61,582 nucleotides of DNA, from assembly GCA_900549235.1 (NCBI GenBank), contig URNT01000021.1, forward strand, positions 1-61,582, given 5' to 3'. The position numbers and the translations under genes are program-made. Positions 8,208 through 17,480 of this stretch are shown here, piece after piece (position 1 is the stretch's first letter; each line of letters opens with the position of its first letter). The stretch is from an uncultured Clostridium sp. GTDB taxonomy: Bacteria > Bacillota > Clostridia > Lachnospirales > Lachnospiraceae. The notes beneath the pieces were generated by a model. That model was not told the DNA's origin. It saw only the letters and a program-made list of their open reading frames with translations, and made no database searches.

Positions 8208-9437
8208 ATGAAGAAGGCTTGGAGGAAGCGGACGGCAGCTGCTGTGTGCAGTATGGTACTGTGCACAGGGGCTGCATTTTCCGCCTATGGGACCAGCGCG
8301 GACATTCAGGATGCCAAGAAAAAGGTGTCTGCTCTGGAGGAGGAGAAAAAGAAGGTGGAAAGCACCATCAATGAGCTGGAGGGTTTAAAGTCGGATACAG
8401 CGGCCTATGTAAAGCAGCTGGACGGCAGTCTGGCTCAGCTGGCCTCGGAGCTTACAAAGCTGGAAGGACAGATCGGGGACAAAGAGGATGAGATCGCAAC
8501 GGCCCAGGAGGAGTTAGAGGCGGCGAAGGCGGCGGAAGAGGAGCAGTATGACTCCATGAAGCTTCGTATCAAATATATGTATGAAAATGGGGATACTGGC
8601 TTTATGGAGGCCATTGTCCAGTCTCAGAGCATCGCGGAGCTTTTAAACCGGGCGGAATATGTAAGCCAGGTGGCGGAGTATGACAGAAAGATGCTGGTCA
8701 AGTACGGTGAGACAAAGGATGCGGTGGCCTTAAAGGAGCAGGAGCTTCAGAGCGAGCGGGAGGCTCTGGTGGAGCTTCAGGAGTCCACAGAGGCCAAGGA
8801 GGCCTCTGTTCAGAAGCTGATGGACCAGAAGCAGGCGGAGCTGACCTCTTATAATGAAAAGATCCTTTCGGCCCAGGGAGATTTAAGTGAATTTGATGCC
8901 CAGATCAAGGCACAGGAGGCAGAGGTGGCTAAAATTGAGGCGGAGATGAAACGCCGGGAGGAGGAGGCCAGGAAGCGGGAGGAGGAAGCGAAAAAGAAGG
9001 CTGAGGCTGAGGGGAAAACGTATACTACTACAAATTTAGGGAATATTAGCTTTATATGGCCCTGTCCTTCCAGCAGCAGGATCACCTCTACCTTCGGTGA
9101 CCGGGAGTCGCCTACAGAGGGGGCCTCCAGCAACCATAAGGCCATAGACATAGGGGCCAGCACCGGAGCCAATATACTGGCAGCAGCAGATGGAGAGGTC
9201 ACGATCTCTACATACAGTGTTTCGGCAGGAAATTATATCATGCTGGATCACGGCGGCGGTGTAAGCACTGTGTATATGCATTGTTCCCAGCTTCTGGTAT
9301 CAAAGGGAGAAAAGGTGAAAAAGGGCCAGGTGATTGCAAAGGTAGGCTCCACCGGATACTCTACAGGGCCGCATCTGCATTTTGGGGTGCGTTCAGGAGG
9401 CACCTATGTGGATCCTCTTAAGTATGTCAGTCCTTAA
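8208..9437 (+). CDS. Secreted coiled-coil M23 peptidase (PcsB/EnvC-like FtsEX partner)
   Basis: A 409-residue secreted protein. It has a signal peptide (about 1-30), then long Lys/Glu-rich coiled coils (about 33-150 and 175-275) and a C-terminal LytM/M23 domain (about 290-409). The domain contains NHKAIDIG, supplying the His and Asp zinc ligands, and GPHLHFGVRSGG, the HxH motif. The domain is therefore probably catalytically active, unlike E. coli EnvC. In Firmicutes the coiled coil docks on FtsX and ATP hydrolysis by FtsE releases the catalytic domain to cut peptidoglycan cross-links. GGAGG lies 10 bp upstream of the ATG. Confidence 0.92.
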   Translation: MKKAWRKRTAAAVCSMVLCTGAAFSAYGTSADIQDAKKKVSALEEEKKKVESTINELEGLKSDTAAYVKQLDGSLAQLASELTKLEGQIGDKEDEIATAQEELEAAKAAEEEQYDSMKLRIKYMYENGDTGFMEAIVQSQSIAELLNRAEYVSQVAEYDRKMLVKYGETKDAVALKEQELQSEREALVELQESTEAKEASVQKLMDQKQAELTSYNEKILSAQGDLSEFDAQIKAQEAEVAKIEAEMKRREEEARKREEEAKKKAEAEGKTYTTTNLGNISFIWPCPSSSRITSTFGDRESPTEGASSNHKAIDIGASTGANILAAADGEVTISTYSVSAGNYIMLDHGGGVSTVYMHCSQLLVSKGEKVKKGQVIAKVGSTGYSTGPHLHFGVRSGGTYVDPLKYVSP

Positions 9438-9469
9438 ATATCCATATATATAGAGCAAAGGAAGGCAGA

Positions 9470-10825
9470 TTGGAGACAGAATTGGAAAATCGTAGCTTGA
9501 ATCAGAAACAGGATGAGGAGATAAAAAGAATAGAGAAGGAGAACATTTCCCAGGGAAAGAGCCGTTTCTGGGCTGGAGCAGTAGCCGGGGCTCTGGTTAC
9601 GGCCTTTGCAGGCCTGATCGTAGTGGGGATGTCCGCAGGGATCTATCTGTTCGGAAAACGAGTGATGAGCCAGCAGCCGGAGAGCGGCGGGGAGGTTCAG
9701 GAGGATCAGCTGGATTATCAGGGGATCGTGAACAAGATGAACCTGATCGAGCAGATTGTGGATCAGTATTTTCTGTATGACGAGGATACAGAGCAGGTGG
9801 AGGATTTTATCTACCGGGGTATGATGGCGGGATTGGATGATCCTTATTCCACCTATTATTCACAGGAGGATTACTCCTCTCTTAAGGAGACTACAAACGG
9901 CACCTACTCCGGGATCGGGGCCATGATCAGCCAGAACCGACTGACTGGACAGAGCACCATTGTCAGAGTCTTTGAAGGCTCTCCGGCTCTGGAGGCAGGC
10001 TTAAGGCCCGGCGATGTGATCTACAAGGTAGAGGGGCAGCTGGCCTCTGAGGAGAACCTGGATGTGCTGGTAAGCAATTACATCAAGGGCGAGGAAGGAA
10101 CCTTTGTCCAGATGACGGTGTACAGGGAAAGCGAAAAGGAGTACGTAGATCTGTCAGTAGAACGGCGCCGGATCGAGGTGCCGACGGTGGAATACCGTAT
10201 GCTGGAGGATCAGACCGGATATATCCTGGTGACGGAGTTTGATGTGATTACGGTGGAGCAGTTTAAGGAAGCCGTAGATGACCTTCAGGGCCAGGGGATG
10301 AAGCAGCTGGTGATTGACCTTCGGAACAATCCGGGAGGCGTACTTGACAGCGCGGTAGAGATGGCGGATTATCTGCTGCCCGATAACATTTCCACCTATG
10401 AAAAGGGAGAGGGGAATACCCTTATTGTCTATACGGAGGATAAAAATGGTCAGGGATCGGTCTATACGGCTTCTGACGGGCATCAGGTGGATGTTCCGGT
10501 GGCTGTTGTGGTAAATGAAGGCTCTGCGAGCGCGTCAGAGGTATTTACAGGGGCCCTTAAGGATTATGATAAGGCGCTTGTAGTAGGAACTACCAGCTAT
10601 GGCAAGGGAATTGTCCAGAATCTGGTGCCCTTAGGCGACGGCTCCGCCATTAAGCTGACTACAGCCCACTATTATACTCCAAGCGGCTTTGACCTCCATG
10701 AAAAAGGAATCACACCGGATGTAGAGGTGGAGCTGGCTGAGGAGCTAAAGACTCAGGCGGTTGTGGAGATTACGGAGGATAACCAGATCCAGGCGGCGGT
10801 TGAGGCGCTGAGGGAAGGGGAATAG
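9470..10825 (+). CDS. S41 family C-terminal processing protease (CtpA/CtpB-like)
   Basis: A 451-residue membrane-anchored serine protease. A cytoplasmic N-terminus is followed by one transmembrane helix (about 35-60), a PDZ domain (about 140-225, with GLRPGDVIYKVEG) and the S41 catalytic domain. The catalytic Ser lies in EGSASASEVF and the Lys in SYGKGIVQ, the standard Ser-Lys dyad. CtpB-type proteases process secreted regulators, including sporulation signalling proteins, and their linkage to FtsEX-M23 genes is common in clostridia. The start is TTG with AAAGGAAGG upstream; the next ATG would lie beyond the membrane helix. The gene ends just ahead of a bidirectional terminator. Confidence 0.92.
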   Translation: METELENRSLNQKQDEEIKRIEKENISQGKSRFWAGAVAGALVTAFAGLIVVGMSAGIYLFGKRVMSQQPESGGEVQEDQLDYQGIVNKMNLIEQIVDQYFLYDEDTEQVEDFIYRGMMAGLDDPYSTYYSQEDYSSLKETTNGTYSGIGAMISQNRLTGQSTIVRVFEGSPALEAGLRPGDVIYKVEGQLASEENLDVLVSNYIKGEEGTFVQMTVYRESEKEYVDLSVERRRIEVPTVEYRMLEDQTGYILVTEFDVITVEQFKEAVDDLQGQGMKQLVIDLRNNPGGVLDSAVEMADYLLPDNISTYEKGEGNTLIVYTEDKNGQGSVYTASDGHQVDVPVAVVVNEGSASASEVFTGALKDYDKALVVGTTSYGKGIVQNLVPLGDGSAIKLTTAHYYTPSGFDLHEKGITPDVEVELAEELKTQAVVEITEDNQIQAAVEALREGE

Positions 10826-10834
10826 CGAGAAAAG

Positions 10835-10867
10835 GGGCCCGGACAGGCAGATGTGTCCGGGCCCTTT
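10835..10867. terminator. Bidirectional terminator between the S41 protease and HAD genes
   Basis: Perfect 11-bp stem GGGCCCGGACA / TGTCCGGGCCC with an 8-nt loop. TTT follows on the plus strand and CTTTTC on the minus strand, so it can serve both converging genes. Confidence 0.85.
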
Positions 10868-10890
10868 GCGCGGAGAAAAAAGGATTTGTT

Positions 10891-11721
10891 TTAAACAGCT
10901 TCCAGCAGATAACGCAGAATCGCCTCTCTGCAGCCGTCATGGTCATTGTCAGCGGCTCTGCAGTGGGCAATGGCATTTACATGGTCGTTGGCGTTGCCCA
11001 TGGCAATGGCTAGGCCGGCGGTTTTAAGGACGTCCAGGTCGTTATCTGCGTCTCCAATGGAGATAGTTCGTGAAAGGGGAACCTTTAGATAACGGCAGAG
11101 CTCTGTAAGGCCGGTGGCCTTTGTAATGCCTGGAGGAGAGATCTCAAGAGAGGATTCCTCCGAAAAGGAGAAGGTCAGGGGCAGGGAAGCCAGGCGGTCC
11201 AGGGATCTCTGACGGGAAGCGGCAGAGCGGTGGTAGAGATTGAATTTTTCTATGGGGCAGCCTGAAGCGCTCCAGTAGCTGCGGACATCCGGCACCAGAG
11301 TGGCGATTCGCTCATACATAGGCCGGTATAAGCCCATCAGGTAGTCTTCAATATGCTCTAAATAGTATGGAGAGAGAAGGGATTTTCCCTGGCTCAGTAC
11401 AAAAGAGGCGGCATCCTCAGCCTCTGCGGCGTCAAAGATGGCATCCAGATACTGGGGAGGGATTGCCTCATTATGGATTATGGTGTCTGTCCTGAAATCC
11501 ATGATCAGGCTTCCGCTTTCACAGATGCCGTAAGGCACTGAAGATAAAAGCTCCGGGTAATCATTTAACTCGTCGCGTCCCCGGCCGGTGCAGAGCACCA
11601 CATATTTTCCCGCCGAAAGGGCCTGGCGGATGGCGTCTATATTGCCGGGAGAGACTTCCTTTTTTGAATTTAAAAGGGTTCCGTCCATATCAAGGGCGAT
11701 CAGGTCATAAGCTGTGTTCAT
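10891..11721 (-). CDS. Cof-type HAD-IIB family phosphatase
   Basis: A 276-residue haloacid-dehalogenase hydrolase of the Cof/YidA type. Motif I is ALDMDGTLL near residue 10 (nucleophile and acid/base Asp), motif II is CTGR, motif III is the Lys in PPGITKATGL, and motif IV is ISIGDADNDLDVL. A C2-type cap sits between motifs II and III. Members dephosphorylate sugar phosphates, PLP or flavin intermediates; the substrate cannot be read here. It has its own promoter and an AAGGAGG site, and is a single-gene unit on the minus strand. Confidence 0.92.
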   Translation of the reverse strand: MNTAYDLIALDMDGTLLNSKKEVSPGNIDAIRQALSAGKYVVLCTGRGRDELNDYPELLSSVPYGICESGSLIMDFRTDTIIHNEAIPPQYLDAIFDAAEAEDAASFVLSQGKSLLSPYYLEHIEDYLMGLYRPMYERIATLVPDVRSYWSASGCPIEKFNLYHRSAASRQRSLDRLASLPLTFSFSEESSLEISPPGITKATGLTELCRYLKVPLSRTISIGDADNDLDVLKTAGLAIAMGNANDHVNAIAHCRAADNDHDGCREAILRYLLEAV

Positions 11722-11750
11722 AGAGGGCCTCCTTGGTTGTTATATGGATA

Positions 11751-11779
11751 GGTATACTATAGGGGGATGGGAATGTCAA
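11751..11779 (-). promoter_or_regulatory. Sigma-A promoter of the HAD phosphatase gene
   Basis: On the minus strand TTGACA (11779-11774), a 17-bp spacer and TATACC (11756-11751), 30 bp upstream of the start codon. Confidence 0.7.
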
Positions 11780-11870
11780 GAATTAGCAGGAAGGATTCCT
11801 CTTTCCCCCATTTTATGCTATACTTGCTATGCGGTAAAACCGGTATGCACAAATTAACGGAAGGGAAGGA

Positions 11871-12143
11871 ATGAAAATGCTCAGAAAACACATGATAGTT
11901 TCAGGACGTGTTCAGGGTGTGGGCTTTCGGTATACGGCCTGTGTGCTGGCAAGGCGCCTGGGACTGACCGGCTGGGTCAGAAACTGCCCGGACGGGACGG
12001 TGGAGATGGAGGCTCAGGGAACTGAGGCGGATATTAACTGCCTTCTTTCCATGCTGGGCAAGGAGCGGTTTATCCGCATTGAACGGGTGGAAGCCAAGGT
12101 GATCCCGGTGGTCCGGGAGAAGAGCTTTGAGGAGCGGTACTGA
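11871..12143 (+). CDS. acyP: Acylphosphatase
   Basis: A 90-residue acylphosphatase, the full family length, hydrolysing carboxyl-phosphate bonds such as those of acetyl phosphate or 1,3-bisphosphoglycerate. SGRVQGVGFRYT supplies the phosphate loop and the catalytic Arg; GWVRNCPDGTVEMEAQG supplies the catalytic Asn. GGAAGGGAAGG lies just upstream of the ATG. A TATACT at 11819-11824 may be its -10 box, but the -35 match is poor. Confidence 0.95.
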   Translation: MKMLRKHMIVSGRVQGVGFRYTACVLARRLGLTGWVRNCPDGTVEMEAQGTEADINCLLSMLGKERFIRIERVEAKVIPVVREKSFEERY

Positions 12144-12201
12144 TGATGGGGAAAAAGATTCATATATGGGCCGGGCGCACAATAAGGTGTGGTAAGGCGC
12201 C

Positions 12202-13086
12202 ATGGGAAAGGGGACGCGGATGATCCGTCTGGTGAAAATAGTAAGGAAGATCTACAGGAAATTTTCCAGGGACGAGATGACTGTCTATGCGGCCCAGGTC
12301 TCATTTTTTATCATACTTTCTGTGGTGCCCTTTATTATGCTGCTGCTGACGGCGGTGCAGATGGTACCGGCTATCAGCAACGCAAGGTTTATGAGTCTGA
12401 TCGTTGACCTGACCCCGGAGGATTATAAGTCCCTGGCCTTCCGCCTGGTCAATGACCTGTCCCTGAAATCTCCGGCTACTATGATCTCACTGACGGCGGT
12501 TACAGCCCTGTGGTCCGCTGGCCGGGGAATGTTCAGCGTAGCAAGGGGGCTGAACCGGATCCATGGTCATGTGGAGAAACGGTGGTATGTGATCAGCCGG
12601 CTGATCTGCTGCGGTTATACGGTAGTGTTTGTGGCAGTGTGCGTTCTTTCTCTGGGAACACTGGTCTTTGGTGATATGATCCAGGCATTTATCAGCTCCC
12701 GTTTTCCGCTGATCGCGGAGGTAACAGGGCATATTGTGAATTTCAAGGCGCTGTGGTCCCTTATGGTGCTGTTAGTCTTTTTCCTTGGGATCTATACCTT
12801 TGTACCGGACCGGAAGCTGCGGCTCAGGGATCAGCTGCCGGGAGCGGTGTGCTCTACGGCAGGATGGATTTTGTTTTCCCTTGCTTTCTCCATTTATTTT
12901 AATCATTTCGGAGGGAAAAATTATTCTTATATGTATGGAAGCCTGGCAGCCATTGTCCTGCTGCTTTTGTGGCTGTATTTCTGTATGTGCATCCTGTTTT
13001 TCGGAGCGGAGATAAATTGCCTCTGGAAGGAGCTATGGCAGGATGACGGGCTTCAAAATGAAACAGGAAGGATACGAAAGAAATGA
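12202..13086 (+). CDS. YihY/BrkB family membrane protein
   Basis: A 294-residue inner membrane protein of the YihY (formerly RNase BN/BrkB) family, with about six membrane helices. An amphipathic N-terminus (KIVRKIYRKFSRDEMTVYAAQVSFF) is typical of the family. WSAGRGMFSVARGLNRIH and GSLAAIVLLLLWLYFCMCILFFGAEIN are characteristic segments. Function is not firmly established; a transport role is often assumed. A second ATG six codons later has AAAGGGG upstream, so the start is uncertain. The stop overlaps the start of the ABC exporter by 4 bp, suggesting one transcript. Confidence 0.88.
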   Translation: MGKGTRMIRLVKIVRKIYRKFSRDEMTVYAAQVSFFIILSVVPFIMLLLTAVQMVPAISNARFMSLIVDLTPEDYKSLAFRLVNDLSLKSPATMISLTAVTALWSAGRGMFSVARGLNRIHGHVEKRWYVISRLICCGYTVVFVAVCVLSLGTLVFGDMIQAFISSRFPLIAEVTGHIVNFKALWSLMVLLVFFLGIYTFVPDRKLRLRDQLPGAVCSTAGWILFSLAFSIYFNHFGGKNYSYMYGSLAAIVLLLLWLYFCMCILFFGAEINCLWKELWQDDGLQNETGRIRKK

Positions 13087-14828
13087 AACGATTGCTCAGC
13101 TATATGAAATTTTATAAAAAGGAAAGTATTCTGGGCCCGTTGTTTAAGATGCTGGAGGCCAGCTTTGAGCTTTTAGTGCCCCTGGTGGTAGCCAGTATGG
13201 TGGATGTGGGCATCGGAAACCGGGATCAGGGGTATATCTTCAAGATGGGGGGGCTTCTGGTGGCTCTGGGGCTCATCGGCCTGGCCTGCTCCCTGACAGC
13301 CCAGTATTTTGCGGCAAAGGCGGCTACAGGGGCAGGAACGTCCCTGCGCAGTGACCTGTTTGCTCATATCGGAGGCCTGTCCTACCGGGAAATCGATACC
13401 CTGGGAACGGCAACTCTGATCACCCGTATGACCAGCGACATCAATCAGGTGCAGAACGGTATCAATATGACCCTGCGCCTGCTTCTGCGTTCTCCTTTTG
13501 TGGTATTTGGCGCCATGATTATGGCATTTACAGTGGATGTCAGGTCGGCTATGGTCTTTGTAGTGACTATACCGGTTTTGTGCGTGGTGGTATTCGGCAT
13601 TATGCTGGTGAGTATGCCCTTATATAAGGGGGTGCAGAGGCAGCTGGACCGGGTGCTTCTTACCACCAGAGAGAATCTGATGGGTGTCCGGGTGATCCGG
13701 GCCTTTAACCGCCAGGAAAGTGAGCGGCGCCGGTTTGAGGAGGAAAATGGCAGACTGGTGACCATGCAGGTTTTTGTAGGCAAGATTTCCGCCCTGTTAA
13801 ACCCGGTGACCTATGTGATCATTAACCTGGCTGTTGTGGCGGTGATCTGGGTAGGAGCTGAGCAGGTGGAAGCTGGTGTGATCACCCAGGGAAAGGTGAT
13901 CGCCCTGGTGAACTATATGTCCCAGATCCTGGTGGAGCTGATCAAAATGGCAAATCTGATCATCCTGATCTCTAAGGCTGTTGCCTGCATGAACCGGGTG
14001 GACAGTGTGTTTGCTGTAGAGGGTTCTGTAAAGGATGGGCAGGGAATTGGCTCCGCCCGGCCGGAAGGGAGCCGTTCCGGCGTGGAATTTCGCAATGTAA
14101 GCTTTGCCTATGAAGGGGCAAAGGAGGAGTCCTTAAAGGATATTTCCTTTCAGGCGGCTGTGGGTCAGACCATTGGCGTGATCGGAGGCACCGGATCTGG
14201 AAAGACCACTCTGATCAATCTGATCCCCCGTTTTTATGATGTGGTTAAGGGACAGGTGCTGGTAGACGGCCGGGATGTAAGAGAGTACAGCCTGGATACT
14301 CTGCGGGGGTACATGGGCATTGTTCCCCAGAAGGCAGTTCTTTTTAAAGGAAGCCTCCGGGACAATATGAAATGGGGAAAAATGGATGCCGCAGATGAGG
14401 AGATCTATGAGGCCCTGGGTACGGCTCAGGCCCGTGAGTTTGTAGATGCCAAGGGCCAGGGACTGGATATGGAAATTGACCAGGGAGGAAAAAATCTGTC
14501 CGGCGGGCAGAGGCAGAGGCTGACTATTGCCAGAGCGCTGGTGAGAAAGCCCAGGGTTCTGATTCTGGATGACAGCGCCTCCGCTCTTGACTTTGCGACG
14601 GATGCGAGACTGCGCATGGCGATCCGGGAAAAAACCAGGGATATGACTGTATTTATCGTGTCTCAGCGGGCTTCCAGCATCAAGCAGGCAGATACCATCC
14701 TGGTGCTGGATGAAGGGCAGCTGGCAGGAGCCGGGACTCATAAGGAGCTTTTAAGGACCTGTAAGGTGTACCGGGAAATCTGCCTGTCACAGCTTTCAAA
14801 AGAGGAGGTGGAACGGGATGAGCAGTAA
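13083..14828 (+). CDS. ABC exporter half-transporter A (degenerate ATP site)
   Basis: A 581-residue half transporter: six membrane helices (about 15-300) and a nucleotide-binding domain (about 340-575). Walker A is GGTGSGKTT and the signature is LSGGQRQRL. Walker B reads VLILDDSAS, with Asp where the catalytic Glu normally lies, and the H-loop reads IVSQRAS, with Gln instead of His. These are the usual marks of the non-catalytic subunit of a heterodimeric type IV exporter (TM287/288, LmrCD or BmrCD type). The partner overlaps its 3' end by 11 bp. Likely role is drug or lipid export; the substrate is unknown. Confidence 0.93.
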   Translation: MKRLLSYMKFYKKESILGPLFKMLEASFELLVPLVVASMVDVGIGNRDQGYIFKMGGLLVALGLIGLACSLTAQYFAAKAATGAGTSLRSDLFAHIGGLSYREIDTLGTATLITRMTSDINQVQNGINMTLRLLLRSPFVVFGAMIMAFTVDVRSAMVFVVTIPVLCVVVFGIMLVSMPLYKGVQRQLDRVLLTTRENLMGVRVIRAFNRQESERRRFEEENGRLVTMQVFVGKISALLNPVTYVIINLAVVAVIWVGAEQVEAGVITQGKVIALVNYMSQILVELIKMANLIILISKAVACMNRVDSVFAVEGSVKDGQGIGSARPEGSRSGVEFRNVSFAYEGAKEESLKDISFQAAVGQTIGVIGGTGSGKTTLINLIPRFYDVVKGQVLVDGRDVREYSLDTLRGYMGIVPQKAVLFKGSLRDNMKWGKMDAADEEIYEALGTAQAREFVDAKGQGLDMEIDQGGKNLSGGQRQRLTIARALVRKPRVLILDDSASALDFATDARLRMAIREKTRDMTVFIVSQRASSIKQADTILVLDEGQLAGAGTHKELLRTCKVYREICLSQLSKEEVERDEQ

Positions 14829-16587
14829 AAAGGGAACACTTGGCAGGGACAAAAGCAGGGAAACCCTGAAACGGATTCTGTGCTATATCAGTCAGTATAA
14901 ATGGGCGGTAGCCTGCTCACTGTTTCTGGCAGTGGTTACAGTGGCGCTGACTCTGTATGTACCCATTCTGACAGGCCGGGCTGTGGATCAGATCATCGGC
15001 CCGGGGCAGGTGGATTTTAAGGCTCTTAAGGGGATTCTCGTTATAATCCTTGGGGCTATGGGGCTGACGGCAGTGAGCCAGTGGCTGATGAACCATATCA
15101 ACAATATCATTACCTACCGGGTGGTAAAGGATATAAGGACAAAGGCCTTTGACCATCTGGAGGTGTTGCCTCTTGGCTATCTGGATACCCATCCTTCCGG
15201 TGATGTGATCAGCAGGATCATTGCGGACATCGACCAGTTTTCCGAGGGCCTGCTTATGGGCTTTACCCAGCTGTTTACAGGTGTTATGACCATTGCGGGG
15301 ACGCTGCTTTTTATGCTTTCCATCAATCCGCTGATCACAGTGGTAGTGGTGGTGCTTACGCCTGTTTCCCTGTTTGTGGCGGCATTTATCGCAAAAAAGA
15401 CCTTTGTTATGTTTAAACACCAGTCAGAGACCAGGGGAGAGCTTACCTCCCTTACAGATGAAATGCTGGGAAATATGAAGGTGGTACAGGCCTTCGGGTA
15501 TCAGAAGGAGGCGGGGGAGCGGTTTGACGCCATTAACAAAAAGCTGGCGGGCTACAGCCTAAGGGCTACCTTTTTTTCCTCTATCACCAATCCGGCCACC
15601 CGTTTTGTAAACAGCATGGTTTACGCGGCAGTGGGGATTGCAGGGGCCTATGGAGCCATCCGGGGCTTTCTGACTGTTGGACAGCTTACCAGCTTTTTAA
15701 GCTACGCAAACCAGTATACAAAGCCCTTTAATGAGATTTCCGGCGTGGTAACGGAGCTTCAGAATGCCTTAGCCTCTGCGGCCCGGGTATTTGAGCTGAT
15801 GGATGAGCCGGTGATTCCTGCTGATGAGCCGGATGCGGCTGTGCTTTCTGATGTAAAGGGAAGAGTGGATCTTTCGGATGTGAGCTTTTCCTATACGCCG
15901 GACCGGCCTCTGATCGAGGGCTTCAGCCTGAAGGTAGAGCCGGGCCAGAGAGTGGCCATCGTAGGTCCTACAGGATGCGGAAAGACCACCATGATCAACC
16001 TGCTTATGCGTTTTTATGACGTAAAAGGGGGGAGTATACAGGTGGAAGGAAGGGATATACGCCATGTGACAAGGGAGAGCCTGCGCACCAGCTATGGCAT
16101 GGTGCTTCAGGAGACCTGGCTTAAATCCGGCACCATCCGGGAAAATATCGCCTACGGCCGGCCGGATGCCTCAGAGGAGGAGGTAATCCAGGCGGCAAAG
16201 GAAGCCCATGCCCACAGCTTTATCATGCGGATGAAGGATGGCTACAATACGGTGATCAGTGAGGACGGGGGAAACCTCTCCCAGGGCCAGAAGCAGCTTT
16301 TATGCATCGCCAGAGTCATGCTGTGCCTGCCGCCTATGCTGATCCTGGATGAAGCAACCTCCTCCATCGATACCAGAACCGAGATCCGGGTGCAGAAGGC
16401 CTTTGGAAGGATGATGGAAGGCCGCACCAGTTTCATTGTAGCCCACAGGCTGTCAACCATCCGGGAGGCCGATGTGATCCTGGTGATGCGGGATGGACGG
16501 ATCGTGGAGAAGGGACGGCATGAGGAGCTCCTTGAGAAGGGAGGATTCTATGCGGAGATTTATAATAGTCAGTTTGCCAGGGGGTAA
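14818..16587 (+). CDS. ABC exporter half-transporter B (catalytic ATP site)
   Basis: A 589-residue half transporter with six membrane helices (about 20-320) and a nucleotide-binding domain (about 350-585). Walker A is GPTGCGKTT, Walker B is MLILDEATS with the catalytic Glu, and the H-loop is IVAHRLST; all are canonical. The signature is LSQGQKQLL rather than LSGGQ. In the heterodimer this weaker signature would pair with the degenerate Walker site of subunit A, leaving one full catalytic site. It overlaps subunit A by 11 bp. Its 3' end overlaps the convergent LysR gene by 19 bp, with no terminator between. Confidence 0.94.
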   Translation: MSSKKGTLGRDKSRETLKRILCYISQYKWAVACSLFLAVVTVALTLYVPILTGRAVDQIIGPGQVDFKALKGILVIILGAMGLTAVSQWLMNHINNIITYRVVKDIRTKAFDHLEVLPLGYLDTHPSGDVISRIIADIDQFSEGLLMGFTQLFTGVMTIAGTLLFMLSINPLITVVVVVLTPVSLFVAAFIAKKTFVMFKHQSETRGELTSLTDEMLGNMKVVQAFGYQKEAGERFDAINKKLAGYSLRATFFSSITNPATRFVNSMVYAAVGIAGAYGAIRGFLTVGQLTSFLSYANQYTKPFNEISGVVTELQNALASAARVFELMDEPVIPADEPDAAVLSDVKGRVDLSDVSFSYTPDRPLIEGFSLKVEPGQRVAIVGPTGCGKTTMINLLMRFYDVKGGSIQVEGRDIRHVTRESLRTSYGMVLQETWLKSGTIRENIAYGRPDASEEEVIQAAKEAHAHSFIMRMKDGYNTVISEDGGNLSQGQKQLLCIARVMLCLPPMLILDEATSSIDTRTEIRVQKAFGRMMEGRTSFIVAHRLSTIREADVILVMRDGRIVEKGRHEELLEKGGFYAEIYNSQFARG

Positions 16588-17480
16588 AAAAAGCCTGTCT
16601 GCTTCCAGGTGTCGGAAATAACCTGGGCGGTTTTTTTGCGGATTCTGTCCCCCTGCCGGTAATTGGCCTCAGCCAGGATAAAATAAAGGGGCTTTCCTGC
16701 TGCCGGATCCAGGAGAAAGAAATGCTTCTCTGCCTGATCCGGCACCAGGGAGGAGGGCAGGAAGGCCGCACCTCTGCCCTCTTCTAAAAAGGTCCGGGCC
16801 ATCACATGGTCCTCGGCTTCATAGACCCGTGACAGTGTTATATGGCGGCGGGCAAGGATTTCATCCTCCAGGCTCCGGGTATAGGTTCCATTCTTTAAGA
16901 GGATAAAGGGAACGGCAGCACAGTCCTCCAGGGAGGGTGCGCAGTCCAGTTTCCCTCTGAGATAGGCCTTGGGAACCGCGAGGATCAGCTGATCTTTTCC
17001 CAGGATGGTTTCTGATAATAAGGAATGATGCAGCAAGGGTGCGCACAATAGGGCAAAATCTGCAAGATCATTTAAAATATAAGCGGTTCCAATCTGAGAG
17101 GCCGTCCGTATCAGCTCAAAGTCTGTATCCGGAAGGGCCTTTTTCAGTTCCGGAAGAATCTGGCGGACTGTAAAACTGTAAAACATGGGAGTGACGGCAA
17201 TGCAAAGGCTGTGGCGTGTTTTGGAGAGCTGCTCTAACTTTTCCATCGTGGTGTTTCGTATGGCAAGGATTTCACGGGCCCCCTTGAGGTAGATGAGACC
17301 TGCCTTTGTAGGAACCATTTTTTTATTTTCACGTTTGAAAATGGCAGTGCCAAGCTGTTCTTCTTCTGTTTTTAGGCATTGGCTCATGGCAGAGGGAGAG
17401 ATAAAGAAATGCTCTGCCGCACCGGACACGGTTCCGATTTTCTCCAGTGCAAGAAGGTACTCAAATCTTGTCGTATTCAT
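16569..17480 (-). CDS. LysR-type transcriptional regulator (A)
   Basis: A 303-residue LysR regulator: winged helix-turn-helix at 1-60 (GTVSGAAEHFFISPSAMSQ) and a substrate-binding domain from about 88 to 295. Its 5' end overlaps the stop of LysR gene B by 20 bp, so both are probably made from one transcript. It is convergent with the ABC exporter. Together with LysR B it faces the permease-esterase pair and likely helps control it. The inducer is unknown. The domain lacks features that would tie it to a named family member. Confidence 0.88.
   Translation of the reverse strand: MNTTRFEYLLALEKIGTVSGAAEHFFISPSAMSQCLKTEEEQLGTAIFKRENKKMVPTKAGLIYLKGAREILAIRNTTMEKLEQLSKTRHSLCIAVTPMFYSFTVRQILPELKKALPDTDFELIRTASQIGTAYILNDLADFALLCAPLLHHSLLSETILGKDQLILAVPKAYLRGKLDCAPSLEDCAAVPFILLKNGTYTRSLEDEILARRHITLSRVYEAEDHVMARTFLEEGRGAAFLPSSLVPDQAEKHFFLLDPAAGKPLYFILAEANYRQGDRIRKKTAQVISDTWKQTGFFYPLAN

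Noticed and set aside
14818..17480. Programmed frameshifts at overlapping genes (13083/14828/16587 and the LysR pair)
   Set aside because: Each gene has its own start, complete domains and a plausible ribosome site; the overlaps are ordinary coupling or convergence.
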